A stretch of DNA of 64,000 nucleotides from Distichodus sexfasciatus (GCA_032718565.1 JAVGVS010000012.1:181001-245000); one strand, 5' to 3'. Counted from the first letter of the stretch, positions 45,018 to 58,550 are shown. Numbers and translations: made by a program. Notes: a model not told the origin generated them from the sequence alone.

Positions 45018-47240
45018 GTTCGCTGCATGGTTATTTTTGCATCAAGTATTCCTTTATTATGAAAGACAACTTTGCTCTAATCTACAGTATAAATGCAGAC
45101 ACTGAACATGTATCTTTAGCGCAGGGTTTTATCAGATGAATGTGAAGGCCGGACGCTGGTCCACTTTCTAAGAAGCGCGTGCGTGGCTGGGACGGTCGGC
45201 GGCTGAGCCACAGAGTGCAGAGGAAACAAACAATGAGAAACCATAATCTGAGGCTTGAATCGCAGGTCACCAGGGGCTGCTTGTGCTGCCTCCCAGTAAG
45301 TGTTGTGGTGTCAACTCCTTTACACACTCACCATTCATCTTAGCCCGGCACTGGATTCCGCGGCAAAAACAGAGAAGCAGGGAGCAGGGGAGAGCGGAAA
45401 AAAACAAAACAATGGCTGAACGTATGTTTAGGGAAATAAATGAAATCTCTTGCCGTAGCGGGCCCCCTCCCTGGATGCCGAATTTCTGACACCTAAACGT
45501 GTAACAAACGACGCCGTCCGGGGCGGCTGGGGAACAAATGGTCCCTGATCCGAACGCCCTCTGGACTTAAAGCGTCTAAAGCAGGGGCATTACGGCGAGG
45601 GCGGCTGGCCGTGGGGGAGACAGAGGCCCTAAAAACGAGCCTTTTTGTTGCACCGTTCTTTACCTGAGCCAGTGGGGTGGGCAAAGAAGGGAGAGGGAAG
45701 TGAAAAGGGAGGGGAGCGGAGGGGCGAGGAGACAATGCTCTTGGTCCTCGTCACCCGAAGCGGAGCACGTACTCTACTCCTCGCCCGAGGCCTTCCGCCC
45801 CGTACAGCCGCGGATCACACCGAACGGCTCAGCTCTGAAGCGCGCCGCTCCCGGCCCAGGCGCCGGCGCTGATACCTCGGCTGAAGGTGTGAAGTTGCGT
45901 TGCGCCCTCCCCTAAGCCGACACGTCTACCTCGGGAAGATTTGAGCCGCTGAGCTGAATACCTAACTCACCACCTGGGTCTGAAATAAAAGTATCTGCGT
46001 TTTTATTCCTCCTGTACAGAAATGGCTTTAAGAACATAGGCTAACTGAGAGGGGAACGCTGATTAGGACTAATCACCATCAAATCCCAACCTGTGACGTA
46101 CAGTATGTACAATTGAAATAATCTGCTTGAAAAACAAAAAAAAATCCTATTCAAATATTTATGTTTTCTTACATGAGATTAATTTATATAATACATACAC
46201 GACGACATGCATAATGCATAAATCCCTATTCCGCCTTTTTGTTCTGCCTCACGCGGACTCGCCGGCTCGTATTTTTCCAGAGGAGAAAGCCTCCTGGTTT
46301 TGAAGTAGGGTGGGAGGCGGCCGATTTTATTGATAATCCCACTCTATCATTTCAAAGGTCCTTGACTCCTCCCGAGCCTCCTGACTTCATTTCTCTCAGC
46401 CCTTGTCTCCGGCCTGGCGGTCTCTGTCCTCCCAAATGCATTCCCTTCTCCCCCTGCCATCATAAATTAAAGGCCAGCTCAAGCCCCCCACAGCAGCTGA
46501 CATAATTAACCACGGCTTCTTCACACTTCTCCCACACAGCTTCTCTTTGTTCCGGAACACTCGGCCCGTAGCGCGCCTGGTCTTACGGTTCGTCACACTT
46601 ACTTTAGGCGGGCATCTAAATGGGACTGAGTCGCCTCCTCTGTATGTATTACGACTCCCCTCACCTGTGCCCGGGGAAACATAACACCACGGCGAGGCGA
46701 GGACGGAGACGCAAAACCCGACCCATACAGACAGGAGTTGTTTTCAACACCGGGGAACAACTTGTACCAACACTATTTATAGCGTGTACAAGAAACACGG
46801 AATTTGAGTGCAAACAGGATCACAGAATTTACTCGCTATTTCACAGTGCAGCAAGTTTGATTTTACAAGGTGAAATATTTACAAAAACATTTTTATTCAC
46901 AAGAATATTTGCAAATTTTAAACACTGTAAAATAAAAAAAAACTGACATTAAAAATGCCTCTCCTTGAAAGTGAAAAACCTAAATATAGACACTGACAAA
47001 AAAGCATTATAATCAAGAAGCATTATAATGCAAATAATTAGACAAAAATATTAATAATGCACTAAGAATTTGCATGAGAATCGTCATTTTTGCCACTCTG
47101 CTGCTTTGCAACCGAGATTCGGAGGGTTATTGTCTTGTAGCAGGCCGGCCCTAAGAGCAGTTCTAATTTCCACGGTCTACCTATGCCTCCTATTGGTGTG
47201 TTTCATTCAGTCACCCAACAATGCCTGCTGAGTTCCATCT
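45018..47240. other. Unique block, possibly regulatory
   Basis: There is no gene. 45330-45960 and 46210-46760 are GC- and CpG-rich and transposon-free. Frames of 75-108 aa on both strands overlap and show no domain. 46850-47060 is AT-rich with 'tataatgcaaataatta' at 47024. Confidence 0.4.
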
Positions 47241-47254
47241 CGGAGCCAGAGAGA

Positions 47255-47294
<40 letters not shown>

Positions 47295-47345
47295 GGGAAA
47301 AAACAAGGGGAGATGGAGGGAGGGAGGAAGGGAAGGAGGGAGAGA
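47241..47345. repeat. (GA)n and GGGA-rich purine tract
   Basis: A pure GA run (about 47258-47290) followed by GGGA/GGAA-rich sequence. Confidence 0.92.
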
Positions 47346-48770
47346 GATATGTTACGAAGGTTGACCACTGTCTCCCTACATAAATCTGCACATTAAGTCC
47401 AATAAATGAGGCTCTTCTTGCCGCGGCGGGCCGGAGAACGGAGTCGGCGTCGGAATCGGTAATGTCATTTAAAAGCATCCACATCAGAGGAGACGGCAGG
47501 CCCAGATTAGGAAGCTAAAGTCATCAGGAGAGTCTGGGCGACACGCAGGGCCCAGCACATGACGACTGGCGATATATGGCAGAGGCGAGCGGGATAAGAG
47601 GAGGGGAGAAGATTTAAATCACCCTCACATCAGGCTTCATCCTCTTCAGTCTATATACAAGAGGCCAGCGAGCCTTACGAGCACAAGAGGCAAAAAAAAA
47701 GCAAGCACAACAAGGTTTATTATGCTTCCTCGTTGTTAAGATGAAGAAAGGTGCGTCACGAGCACTAATAAAATCCTCGGAGGAAGTAAAATTCGACCCC
47801 AAATTCATTTGTTAATTTTATTCCGACTTTACAAGGGGCATTAGACTCTCGATTTCACACCGAGTTCACACATGCCGTTTGTGAGCTACTTTGTAAGACC
47901 ATGTTAATTTCCAGAAAATATATGAGCAGTTTTTCAGAACATTTCTGAAGAACGGATGTCCGCATTGCAAAACAAATTAACCTGCAGTTTAAGAACGAAT
48001 GGCTGGGGAAAGAAAAACATTTGCATGTATGCATAAGTGATCCAAACACTACATTAATATAAAACAGCTATGTGCATATAACGTGGTGCAGTTTTCCCTG
48101 AAAGCCCCGCACATTAGGGCGGTAATAAATATTGATGCGCGCTCCGAACGGCGGCGTAAACGCGCAGCTTCAGAGGGATTAGCACGTCTAAAGAAATGAA
48201 GCATGTAATGACGGTGGATTCACCTCCATTATTTCCCTCGCTTGCCACAATTCCGTCGCTGCTTCGCTTAAGAGGGCACATCAAACATGCAGCGGGCGCC
48301 TTTGAAGCCCATATCGGAAACTGAACTCCGAATGGCCCCTCCTACAAAGCTTGACTCCCGGAATCCTACCAAGTTCTGCCAAGCAAATGACCCTCCCATT
48401 AGAGCGGGGCACAAAAAAAAAAAAAAAAGGGGGGTCAGGTGCCATTTCGCGTTCTCAATACGAGAAACTTTTTACCACCTCCTCCACAGATTCCACCCCA
48501 TAATAACCCCCACCACCTCCACTACTTCTCTTTCTCTCTCGCCCCCTCCCTCCATCTCGCCCGCCCGCCCGCCCGCCCAGACTTTCCAATGGTAATGAGT
48601 GAAGTATTTGTCACTTGGAGCAGGGGCGGTAATTAATGTCCCCGCTTTGAAAGGAAGTTCATTTTAAACACTCATCCCGACCAAATCCCCCTTTCTCTGG
48701 CAAAGCACAGCTTCTTTAATGTGTAATCCCACTATTGTTGAACCTGAACAGAAGGTGAGAGCCGATGAAA
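47346..48770. other. Unique block, possibly regulatory
   Basis: There is no gene. 48080-48390 (including 'gcggtaataaatattgatgc' at 48119) and 48590-48720 are transposon-free. A poly-A/G run lies at 48412-48434, and 'cgcc' tandem units at 48560-48580. Confidence 0.4.
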
Positions 48771-48850
48771 CACAGAGAGAGGGGGAAAGAAAAGACAGAG
48801 AGAAAAAGAAAGAGGGAGAGAGAGAGAGGGAGGGAGGGAGAGGGGGTTGA
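48771..48850. repeat. GA/GGGA purine tract
   Basis: A polypurine run of about 75 bases, capable in principle of triplex formation. No regulatory claim is made. Confidence 0.9.
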
Positions 48851-51690
48851 GGGAGGGGTAATGGACGGCTGGGGTAGAAGATACAAGTGAGGAGAGATTT
48901 TTAGCCATCGGAAATCGAGACGGGGATCTGGCGCGACAAATTTGATTCCCTCTGGCCGGCGTCCTTTCGCGAGCATCCTTCTTTCTTTTTCATTCTTTTC
49001 TCCGCACCCCGGACTCGGGACCACACGGGCGAGCGCGTTTAGCGCCCCATCCACCCAAACTTACACTTAGCATATGGCCGGCTAAAGTGTATTGGATTTG
49101 GAAACAGTTAGTCAATTGTTTCTGGTCCCTGGGTGGTGGTTTATGGTAATGTTTGCATCAATACTAACAAAAGCCACCGAGCTGTACGGAGCACATCAAG
49201 GAAATGAAAGACAAGGCAGTCTTTGTCACTTTTGGCGTGTGCTTTAAAAGAGATGGGGGGGGGGAGAGAGCCACCGACCGCTTGGGGGTGTGAGTGGGGG
49301 GGCGGCGGGAGAGAAACGAAATGAATGAACTGTAGGCCTGGACTTGGTCCTCTTGGCTAGCGGTTTAAGGGTCCTGCTAATGGGCAGGGCCAGGCCGTGC
49401 TCAGGGCACAAGATGTATAACCCAGACACGTTTAGGCACGGAAAAGGTCAGAAAAGGGTGCAGCCGGAGCAGCGGGATGATGGGAAGGCTGTCATAAAAG
49501 CCCCGTTACGGCGAGCATGACTGGCAATTCTTGTAAGCGATTAGATAAAGCATTTCTGATTAGTTTTGCACATCAGGTGAGGAATTTATTTAACAAGGTC
49601 AAGACTGAAGTGCAAATCAATAAGTTCAATAAGGATGGATTATTATTTAATGATAATTAAAGGGACATTAGGACAGGACATTAACACTTACAGAGATTTG
49701 TGTTGTTAAAGGGCAGAAACAAAAATCTTTAAGCTAAAAAAGCCCATACACTATTTAAATGATTAATTACTATTATTGATTGATATTAATTATTAATTCA
49801 AAGATTCAAATTTATATTTGTCAATAATTAGACCAACAATTACGCTGTTTCAAAATAATACCTGCAATAATTTTACTATATGTAAATATGAAATTTGTTG
49901 AATAAAATGCAACAAAAAAATAAATAAGCCAATAAAATGAAACCCAAACAAATAAAAAACTTGGGTTTCATTCTATAGTTAAAATTCACTGGTGATGAAA
50001 AATAAAAACAGGAAATTCCGCATTTACACTGGTGCTGGGTTTTGCAGACTCTTGCTAATAGAGAAGCCCATAGGGTCTGCTGAAGAAATACAAAAGAGAT
50101 TGAAGCCCTTGATCCATATAAAAGGTTTTATGCGTCAAAGCTCCATTATCCACATAAAGCCTTTCATTTTTCTAGTGCAGAAAATGTCCTCATTACAAAA
50201 TCTAAAAAATAAAAATAATTATTATGCTGATGGCTTTACTGCACTAAAATTAAGAGACTTACAATAACCAAGCGCTTAAAAATCCTGAAGTGCTTAGCCA
50301 AATCTCCTTATGATGCAAAAACTGATGGCATTGGAACCTTTGTCTTCAAAGAAAACAAATTTATTACTTAAAAATGCAAAGTGATTTTCTCTCATTTCAC
50401 CCATCCAGGTCGTTCCATCCACTTTCTACACGTCTTCCTCTCTCTCTCTCTGTCTCTGTCTCTCTTCCTCCCCTCCCACTCGTCTCTGTCCATCTTACTG
50501 ATGCATCCAGAAAATACTAATTGTGCCTAAAAGCAACAAGAGGCTTCACCTTTTTTTTTGGACCGTAACGCGAATTTCAAGGACATCTGAGTCCTGGCTG
50601 TCATTACGGTCGGATTCACTGCTTATTTCTCTGATATGCATCTCCTGACCTGTATATAAAATTCATAGTTTCACAAGTGACATGATCGAGCCCTGGACAA
50701 GCGAGAGTGGAGGCGGGGGGAGGAAAAAAAAAAAAAAAGGCATATTTCCTGACCCGGTCTCCATGGCAACCTGGGTCTGATTGGTAGCAGGCGGCTTTGA
50801 CACTGAGGAGGGATGCGAGGGGGTCCCTGAATTTCTTTGTTAAGATTGATATGTTTACATGTAAACTTGCGTGTCTCCAACGGGCCTCTTCGCCGTTCCT
50901 TGTAATCAAATTAACGAGAACGCGGGGAGACGGGGGCACGGAGGGATGGAGAGAAGACCAGGTGAAGAAAAAAGAAAATAAATAAATCAAATAAATCAGG
51001 GTTTTTGTCTCTGGTATAAAATAACTTTTTTTTTTTATAATTTAAAGTATATAAATATAGTCACAGCTGTATATCATGTAGGTATGAATAATTCAGATTT
51101 ATGGAGAAGTAATATTGCATTTATATTATTTTCTGGGTTCTAACAGTCAAATCAAACCCAAATGCTTTAGTGAAAAATGTATTTATTTGAAAATTATATA
51201 TTTGATGTTTAATATTCAGTACCACAGCACGTAGAACAAAAAATAAGCGGTGCATCCTAAGACCTCAGTTACAAAAATCTAAAAATTAAATCTGTTCTTC
51301 ACTTCAATCATCTTCCAACTCTATCTTTTTCAGAAGCCCCTCTTCAAATGTACTGAACCCACCACCAAAGTGTGCAACATCTACAGAGTCCGGCCTAGTA
51401 AACAGTGCCTTAAAAAGTCTCTTAGGTATGTACACACACTAAGCAGAAGATTAGGACAACACTGTGGCTTTTTATTGACACCATCACTTAGGCAGAAGCC
51501 GGCGTAACCCCGCGGTGCTCGTCTCGTGGCGGACAGTTGCAAATTCCAGGTGGCAGGTCATAGCCAGTCATTTCAGATTTTAATAACAAGCTCCTCCATG
51601 CCACCGCCAGCTTGAATGAAAGCATAAATTGCCACAGCTGACCGCTAGTACTTGTAAAGGCAATCTGGCAGACCCCCCCTACCCTCACTC
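48851..51690. other. Unique intergenic sequence
   Basis: There is no gene. 49240-49310 is G-rich. 49660-50000 is AT-rich with a 12-bp inverted repeat at 49936-49947/49961-49972 ('aatgaaacccaa'). 50030-50340 is unique and may be constrained. CT-rich sequence lies at 50430-50480 and A/T runs near 50725 and 51030. Frames up to 124 aa have no domain. Confidence 0.4.
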
Positions 51691-53380
51691 CCCCCACCCT
51701 TTCTCTTTCTTTCTCTCTTTCTCTCCGCATCTCGCTCCAGTCGCCCTAGCCGTATTAATGATAGCAGGAAAGGTCACATGAAAAATGAGTGACAAACAAA
51801 ATCAAAGCACATTAGATTGTAGCTTTGTTACGAGTGGACGGTAGAGAGGGCAGAAAATGCAAGGGAATAATTCTCCGTTTGCAATTTGCTGGCCTCGGCA
51901 GGATAAATTAGAGAGGAAAGAACAAGAGAGAGGAGGAGGGATGGGCAGCAGGAAAAAGAAGCAAAGAAAGAAGGGCAAAAGTGAAAGAAAGCAAGAAAGA
52001 AGACGGAGAGAGGGTGAGGGTAAAATTCGTACTGCGAACGTCTCCTCTGCTGACACTGAGGACTGATAATACACATTAATGATGGTGTGTGCAAGTCTAT
52101 GCAGCCAGGAGCAGTCAGTCACTTCAGCTCCCATGAGGTGCCACTGATTTGAGACACACACACACACACACACACAACTACACCCAAACACACACACAGA
52201 GATACACGCACATCTACCAAGGTCAGACTTTAGCCCCCACCTCACTCTCGCCTAGGAACATTTCAAAAAAGTGGGAGCGTGAGAGTGTTGCGCGGAACAG
52301 AAAGCAGGGTGAAATTTGGAAATGGCAATTCGGAAACAATCAGAGGCAAATTTCAAACGGATTAGTCTGGGGGGCGCGAGTTTGATACTATCTCAACTTT
52401 CTGACTGCAAGTCATCGCGCAGCCAGGGAAAATCAATCACGTCGACTCTAGGAAGAGAAAAGTAACGTCCAAAAAAAAAAAAGAAAGGAAGAAGCAAGAG
52501 CAATGGCTCCCTCCCGCCCCGCAGACAAATGTTTGGCTCCGAAATGAATTGCCATAGATCTTCCTTCGCCCTTTGCCGCTTACTCGTTGTTGTCTACAGT
52601 TTTGCCGCAGAGCGTCTTTCTCATAAGCAGATTCATGAGAATTCGGAGGCACGCCAACGCCTCCCCTTATCTCGGCCGCTTCTCACGTGATGGGGCGCCA
52701 AGTATCCTTTCGAGAAGTGTCTCTTCTTCGGCGGGACGCGACGTCCCTGTGCGTCTGCGCTCTTTCGAGTTGCGACTGCCGTTCTAAACTGCACCGGGGC
52801 AGTTTAGGCTGTATGAGGTCTGGGTTGCGACTCTGCGGGCGTAAATTGCGTGGCGGGAAGAAATTACCAGGATGGCCGGGGGGGGGCAAGTCGAGGAAGC
52901 CATTTACCGCCCCAAAACCCTCAAAACGGAGCCTGGAAAATCCGGATTTACCGTGAAACAAAGTTACTCAATAGAGATCATCTGCTTCAGTCGAACTTTA
53001 GATTTCTTTTTATCAGTAAAAACGTAAGATGGAAAGAGACAGGACGGGAGAGAAAAGCAGAGGACGCCCTCGTTCATTTGGCCGAGGTTAAACGATTAAT
53101 TGCTCAGCCTAGGTACCGTATTGAAATAATTGCGTCTGTCACTGGTGCCAGTAATGGGTCAGTGGCATGCGCTGGTGGAGACCGCGCACAGACGCTAACG
53201 AAGCATGTGAAGCCATGCATACTTGACGTTTATTACATAAAACAAGAAGCGGGGGGAGAAAAAAAAAATCCTCCCGCTGCATAATTACAGCGTTTAGATT
53301 GAGCTCGACGAGAGCGTCCTCAAAAAAAAAAAAAAACGAGGAAAAAAAGAAGAAGAAAGAAATCAATGGCCATCTGCTTT
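51691..53380. other. Unique block with simple repeats
   Basis: CTTT-rich sequence lies at 51695-51726, GA/AAG-rich purines at 51910-52020 and (CA) at 52154-52196. 52530-53110 is CpG-rich unique sequence with a cluster of overlapping 66-144 aa frames on both strands, none recognisable. Poly-A/AAG lies at 53320-53360. Confidence 0.4.
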
Positions 53381-53700
53381 ACTGGAGTGCCTGCAGCCAC
53401 CCTGGAGTGATGCCACTGATAAAGGGAGACATGATCAGCCTCCAGTTTAACAGGACTAATATCACAGGCCACTGTTTATCTGCACCTGATGAGTCCTGCC
53501 TCACAACCATCCTGTTTGACTCCAGACAGATCCAAACTTTGGCTGACATGATACTCCTGTGCAGATTCGGACAGGTTCAGGGGGTAACGGCTAATCACAC
53601 CATACGCATAGTCCTCTCCTTGACTCAAATCGAGAACGGCTCCATATTTTCTTATAAACTCCAAACTTCCAATAAATTGCACTAATAATTACAGGTTAGG
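53381..53700. promoter_or_regulatory. Candidate conserved non-coding element
   Basis: This transposon-free, compositionally even block sits between simple repeats, with AT cores 'caataaattgcactaataat' at about 53670 and 'ggctaatcacaccatac' at about 53587. The plus-strand frame (53299-53685) begins in poly-Lys simple sequence and has no domain, so a non-coding reading is preferred. Confidence 0.25.
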
Positions 53701-54125
53701 CAGTAACTGTCCTAAACAGTCTACTTGCTATTTGCTCAGTGAATATTTAGTTCATGTTAACTCTTAATACTTATTAATTAGGCGTTATTATTATTGTTAT
53801 TATTAATTCTTAATATTTAATTAATTAGTAAAAAGAGTTCATGTGAAGTAACTAAAGTGAAGAAAATAATAATAATAAAATATTTGCTTATTATTATTAT
53901 TATTATTATTTTAATTCTTTTTTTAATTTTTTTTTTATTAGGTGTCCATGCATGAAGTGTTTATGGACCCCGCTAGTAACTGTTCTCTTTCTTTATTATT
54001 ATTATCATCATCATCATCATGATCATCATTATTGATTTATTCATTGATTTATTGATTGATTGATTGATTTATAGGGGTCCATGTATGAAGTGCTTTTTGA
54101 CCCTACATGTAATTGTTCTCTTTCG

Positions 54126-54184
<59 letters not shown>

Positions 54185-54185
54185 G
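53701..54185. repeat. (ATT)n arrays and a 133-bp tandem duplication
   Basis: The block from 'tccatgcatgaagtg' to 'aactgttctctttc' at about 53944-53991 recurs at about 54077-54124 ('tccatgtatgaagtg ... aattgttctctttc'), 133 bases later. Each copy runs into an ATT array; arrays lie at 53880-53912, 53992-54030 and 54126-54183. Confidence 0.88.
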
Positions 54186-57100
54186 TTGTTGTTATTATTA
54201 TAGAATCTGTAAGAAAGGCTACAACACCATCAGTTACCTGTCCTTCTTTTACTTTCAGCTAATATTTTTATGTTTGCATTTTCCATACCTATACAATCTT
54301 ACAAAAACACGCATCCAAAGACAAGTCTGATCATTTTCTGACTGCATTTCAAAATGCGGACAAATAAGGTCAATAGTGCTTAGTAGTAGGAGATTGTTTC
54401 CATTTTTATATGCAGCAATCTAATAAAATAAACAGGAAAGAGATCAATTCGAGTCTCGCGGAATAACACAAATGCAGCGTTCTTAAGAGCGGAAAACATA
54501 TGATCTTAGATGTAGCTTTTCTCTTTTTTTAGGGGGGTTGTGAGCAAGGAGCTGGGCATATATATAAGGCATTATTTTGGTCTGCTCTTGGCTAGAGAGA
54601 ATTAGAAAATATCAGACTGTCACTGTGATTTGATACTGGGATGAAAAATGTCAAAAGCGGAGATGACAAATCAGCCCAGTGAGGAGAAGTGGCTCTCAGA
54701 CAGGGGATGTCATTTGTCATGATTGCCATTTGACTGCACCCCCCCACCCCCAACCAAACCTAACTTATCCCCCCACCCCAAACACCACCACCACCACCAC
54801 CTCATCCTCAGACAAATGTTACCTTGATAGCCATTAATTCTAAATTACCCAAATTTGCCAACCCGAATCTCAGACGCGTGTGCAAATTAAATCTAATTCC
54901 ACCTCTCTCCGTCTCTCTTTCTCTTCCTCTCTCTCTCTCTCTCCTCCTCACAACCCACCCGGGCCGAACCCGTTTTTCAGTGCGTGGAGGTGGAATCAGA
55001 TTTGCCCTCCACACAGCGCTGGAGCCCAGAGCTTGGTGACATTTCTGAACGTTCGTCCTCTCCTCGCTTTTCCAGACCCTCCCCGCTTTAAAAGGAATAA
55101 ACTGGCCGGGCGACTGGCGACAAAAGAGTGGCAGCTCTCTGGGCTTCCCTTCAGCTATAACCCTCCTCCTCATCCTCCTCCCCCTTTCCTTATCCCAGTA
55201 ACGCCATACCCCACCCCAACCCCCATTCACCCCCCGGCCCAACCTTTAGGCTGTCGAGGGGCTTTGTTGGTGGAGGGGGACGCAGCTGAGAGCCGCCACG
55301 CACACACACACACACACAAGACCACCCCCTGCATAATGGTGGAGGTAATTAAGCCACAGCTTCAAGGTTGCATGGACACAAGACAATTCTGCCTAATGAA
55401 GTATCGATCGGCCGCAGCCGAGCTAAAACAAGTTGACATTCATTTAGAGGCACGGCTGAGAATATAGCAGAAAGCCTTCCAAGACGTAATGCCTAAGCAA
55501 CACACTTTTATAAAAAGGGGAGGGAGGAGGGGGCGGAAAAAGCATGGGGCCTTAAAACTATTAGGTCTTATGATCTAGTGGAGGTTCTCTGTGCAGATTT
55601 GGTGTAAACAAAGGAGAGGAAGGTATAAAAGACAAACGTAAACCATCGTCTCACTCATACGTTACAGCTTGACATTTCAAATCGCTCGCTGCAGTACGAA
55701 GATTTTGTTTTATCGCGTCCCTTATCTTAGCAGAATCGATCCAATTACGTCACGTTAATGAAAGCGGGAAAAAAAATGCATATCGATAGCGGCGGGCGGC
55801 GCTGCGATTACGCCCCCCCCCACCCACCGGCGACTGTCCTGAGCGATTTACTTTGTCATATCAGTCACAGGCCGCCGTGCCGGGTGTAATATTATTGCTC
55901 CGATGAACAGCGTTCCTTTAGACTGACCAGCTCCTCGACTTGGCCTAATCTCTCCTGAGAACAAGCGCTGCAAAGTAGTAATTTCCTACAGTCCACCGGG
56001 GACCCCCAACTGACAAACAGTCGGCAAGTTTAACTCATTAGAGCTGCCTGATTGGCAGATGCTAAGATTCACATCAATTGCCCTACTTCCATGATTGAGA
56101 GCTACAGATACGGCCGGCTCGGGGAAAGAACGTCAAGGCGTAGCGCGGCGCGGCGCAGTGTCGGCCTCGAATAATGAGTCAATCAGAGGGAATGTTTTGG
56201 CCCCATTGTCTGAGGGCTTGGATATGTCAAGACAACCTTGATTGGAATGGAGATAAGTGCAGTTCCATTAAAGGAGGAACACTCCGAATTCCGCCGGACC
56301 CTCCTTCTGCGCCATCGAAAGAGAAAGGTCGTCACAGGCCCTTATCATCACCGTCACCGTCGTCGTCATCATTGTGGACGTTAGATTTCTTGTTGGCATC
56401 AGCAGCTCTAATTGAAGCTCTTCTACATTAGTATAATATTAAAGTATTTCTTCTGCTTTTCTTCAATTCCACACTTGCAGTAATTAAATGTGTTTATTTA
56501 AATAATGTAATAATTTATTTGAGTACATACAAAAACAACTTCAAACTTGCAAACAACTCAGCAATTTAGGAACACAAGAACCACATAAAACAAGAAGATC
56601 TGGTTAAATGAGGCCGTTGTTTTTAATCATAAAGGAGCTGTTTAGTTAGGAATAGATCCACAACTAAAATGTCCATTTTGTTCGCCCACTCCCACCATCG
56701 AAATGCAGATTAGTTTGGCGCATAAATGCACGGCGGCGTTATAACCACTCTGGACTCCAAAAAACGCAGCCAAGCGCTGCCGCAGAGAGCAATCGCGCAC
56801 CCACATTTGAGCTCATTTACACCATCAAATGCAAATATCTGAACCTGGGCTTTTTTTTCCCCCCCTCTCCTTCAAGTAATCACGGGTCATTTAACGGAGC
56901 TCGCGAACGTCACTCGCCGATATGTTTTAACAGCAAAAATGAGATGGGACGGGTCCCGAAATGACGGGCAATTGCGGCGAACCCCCCAATGCATTTTTAA
57001 ACAGCCGCAATTATTATGCCAAATAGATCGTTTTAGCGAGAATATTTGCATTGTGTAATGTGCGCAATCAAAGCAGGCATCCGAGTCAATTTGACTCAGT

Positions 57101-58030
57101 CTCGGCAAGGTAACACCCACCATACAAGGAAACATTAGCGCTTTTCACGTGAAAGTTCTATGAATTCCATTTATCAGTGGCAGGGTTCAAATATTTTGAC
57201 ACACAGCGCGATAAAAACGCCACTAACAGAGGCGGAAAATGGTCAATCATATGCCGACATGAAAACATCTCTGCGTGTCTTTTAATGTCATGGTTTTAAA
57301 ATGGCTCTACCATTAGAAAAATGGCCCTCTAGGATGCATTCAGATGAGACGTTGGCAAAAATTACAGTCGGGTAGCGCAATACGCCAACTAATAGGTATT
57401 CATAAAGTTTAAACTTGCGGTGGGCAGGGTGATAAACATCGCGGATGAATTCCCCTCATGCCACAGTCGGTAAATCTCACACAGAAACACACCACTCAAA
57501 TAAAATATTTGGGTTGGTGCATTAGCGCTGAAACAAACTCCCTCCTGCAAGAACCGTCCCAGAAATACTGCTGCAGTAAAGCGCTAGGTTTGTTTAGAGA
57601 TGTTGATAAAGGAGTCGACTAACATGTTAAACTGCATCATAAAGGGCTCCCAATGAATTAAAACAGTCACAGGCACAGGCCCCGGTGCGATATTCGACTT
57701 CGCACAAAGTTTTCCGTTGAGACTTTTCCGATACCTCAGTTCTCCGATACATCATAAATCACATAAATTATAAATCAGAGTTTGTTTTGACATACGAGGG
57801 CAGAAAAGAAACTGCTGTCCAGTTTATGAAAGAAGTCAGCATAAATAAAATATGTCCTCACGGGCAAATCATAAATATGGAAAAGTGAGGTGTGAAATGA
57901 TTATCTAGTCACAGTAAAAAACAAACAAAAAAAAAAAGAAATACAGCAGAGAAAACAGGACACATTGTGAAGAGCGGCTCCCGGCTTGTCTAGATGTGAG
58001 CTGTTTGGTAGTTTCTCCTACCTGTCATAC
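54186..58030. other. Unique block, possibly regulatory
   Basis: There is no supportable gene. C/CAC-rich sequence lies at 54738-54805, CT at 54905-54945 and (CA) at 55303-55319. A TATA-like 'ggtataaaagac' lies at about 55622 with 'gtaaacaaagg' just upstream, which could be a weak promoter but has no transcript evidence. 55730-56440 and 56650-57700 are transposon-free with intact CpG and TAATTA-like cores and are the best candidates for conserved non-coding DNA in this part. Confidence 0.35.
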
Positions 58031-58133
58031 CTGCAGAGGGGTCCGGCATCTCTCCGGAGGATTGGCCCAGCGCTGAAGACCGGCGTGCCGTCCACAGAAA
58101 CAACGCCGCCCTCGCTACACTGCACCCAAATCA
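58031..58133 (-). CDS. Candidate internal exon (minus-strand reading)
   Basis: A strong acceptor on the minus strand (pyrimidine-rich 'tctccttcctctcag') precedes a 103-bp block. The block ends in a good donor, 'ctctgcag|gtatga'. In the phase starting at the third base it is open for 33 codons (key run VVSVDGTPVFSAG). GC content is well above the flanks. I do not recognise the family. No neighbouring exon was found, and the opposite strand is also exon-like, so this is a proposal only. Confidence 0.25.
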
Positions 58134-58180
58134 CTGAGAGGAAGGAGAGAACAGACGGGGAAATACAAAGTCTTAGCCAG
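58037..58180 (+). CDS. Candidate internal exon (plus-strand reading)
   Basis: On the plus strand the same block follows 'cctgtcatacctgcag', a usable acceptor, and ends at 'ttagccag|gtataa'. That gives 144 bp, exactly 48 open codons in phase 0 at both ends. The peptide is Thr/Arg/Glu-rich and not recognisable. It is mutually exclusive with the minus-strand reading as a coding exon. Confidence 0.2.
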
Positions 58181-58299
58181 GTATAAAAAGAGAAAAGACA
58201 AACAAGGTGATAATTTCACAAGGTGATGAGTGATAGCGTCCACGCAAAACAAAAAGGCAGATACTCCACGTTGTGGCCTTAAGCCTGTCATGAGTTCAT
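58181..58299. other. Short unique spacer
   Basis: Unique sequence between the exon-like block and a SINE. Confidence 0.4.
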
Positions 58300-58550
58300 G
58301 AGTGAGTGAGTATCTGTCATTGTGAACACACCACAGCACAGCACACAGTGCACCACAACCAAATGTGGCCTCTGCATTTAACCCATCCGTGAAGGAGCAG
58401 TGGGCAGCTAACAAGCGCCCGGGGAGCAGTGCTGGGGGACGGTGCCTTGCTCATGAGCACCTCAGTGGTAACTTTACCGGCCCTGGATTCGAACCTGCGA
58501 CCTTATGATCACAGAGCGAACACCCTACTGTTACGCCACCAACTGCCCCA
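58300..58550 (-). mobile_element. tRNA-derived SINE, copy 9
   Basis: This is nearly full length on the reverse strand with a perfect B-box complement ('ggattcgaacc' at 58487). It runs from 'gagtgagtgagtatctgtca' to 'ttacgccaccaactgcccc'. The intact B box makes it one of the better-preserved promoters in the family here. Confidence 0.92.

Noticed and set aside
53299..53685. 128-codon frame starting with poly-Lys
   Set aside because: The start lies in A-rich simple sequence and the remainder has no domain. A non-coding conserved element is the simpler reading.
55622..55660. TATA-like 'tataaaag' as a core promoter
   Set aside because: A single motif with no downstream exon or CpG island support; mentioned only in the interval note.
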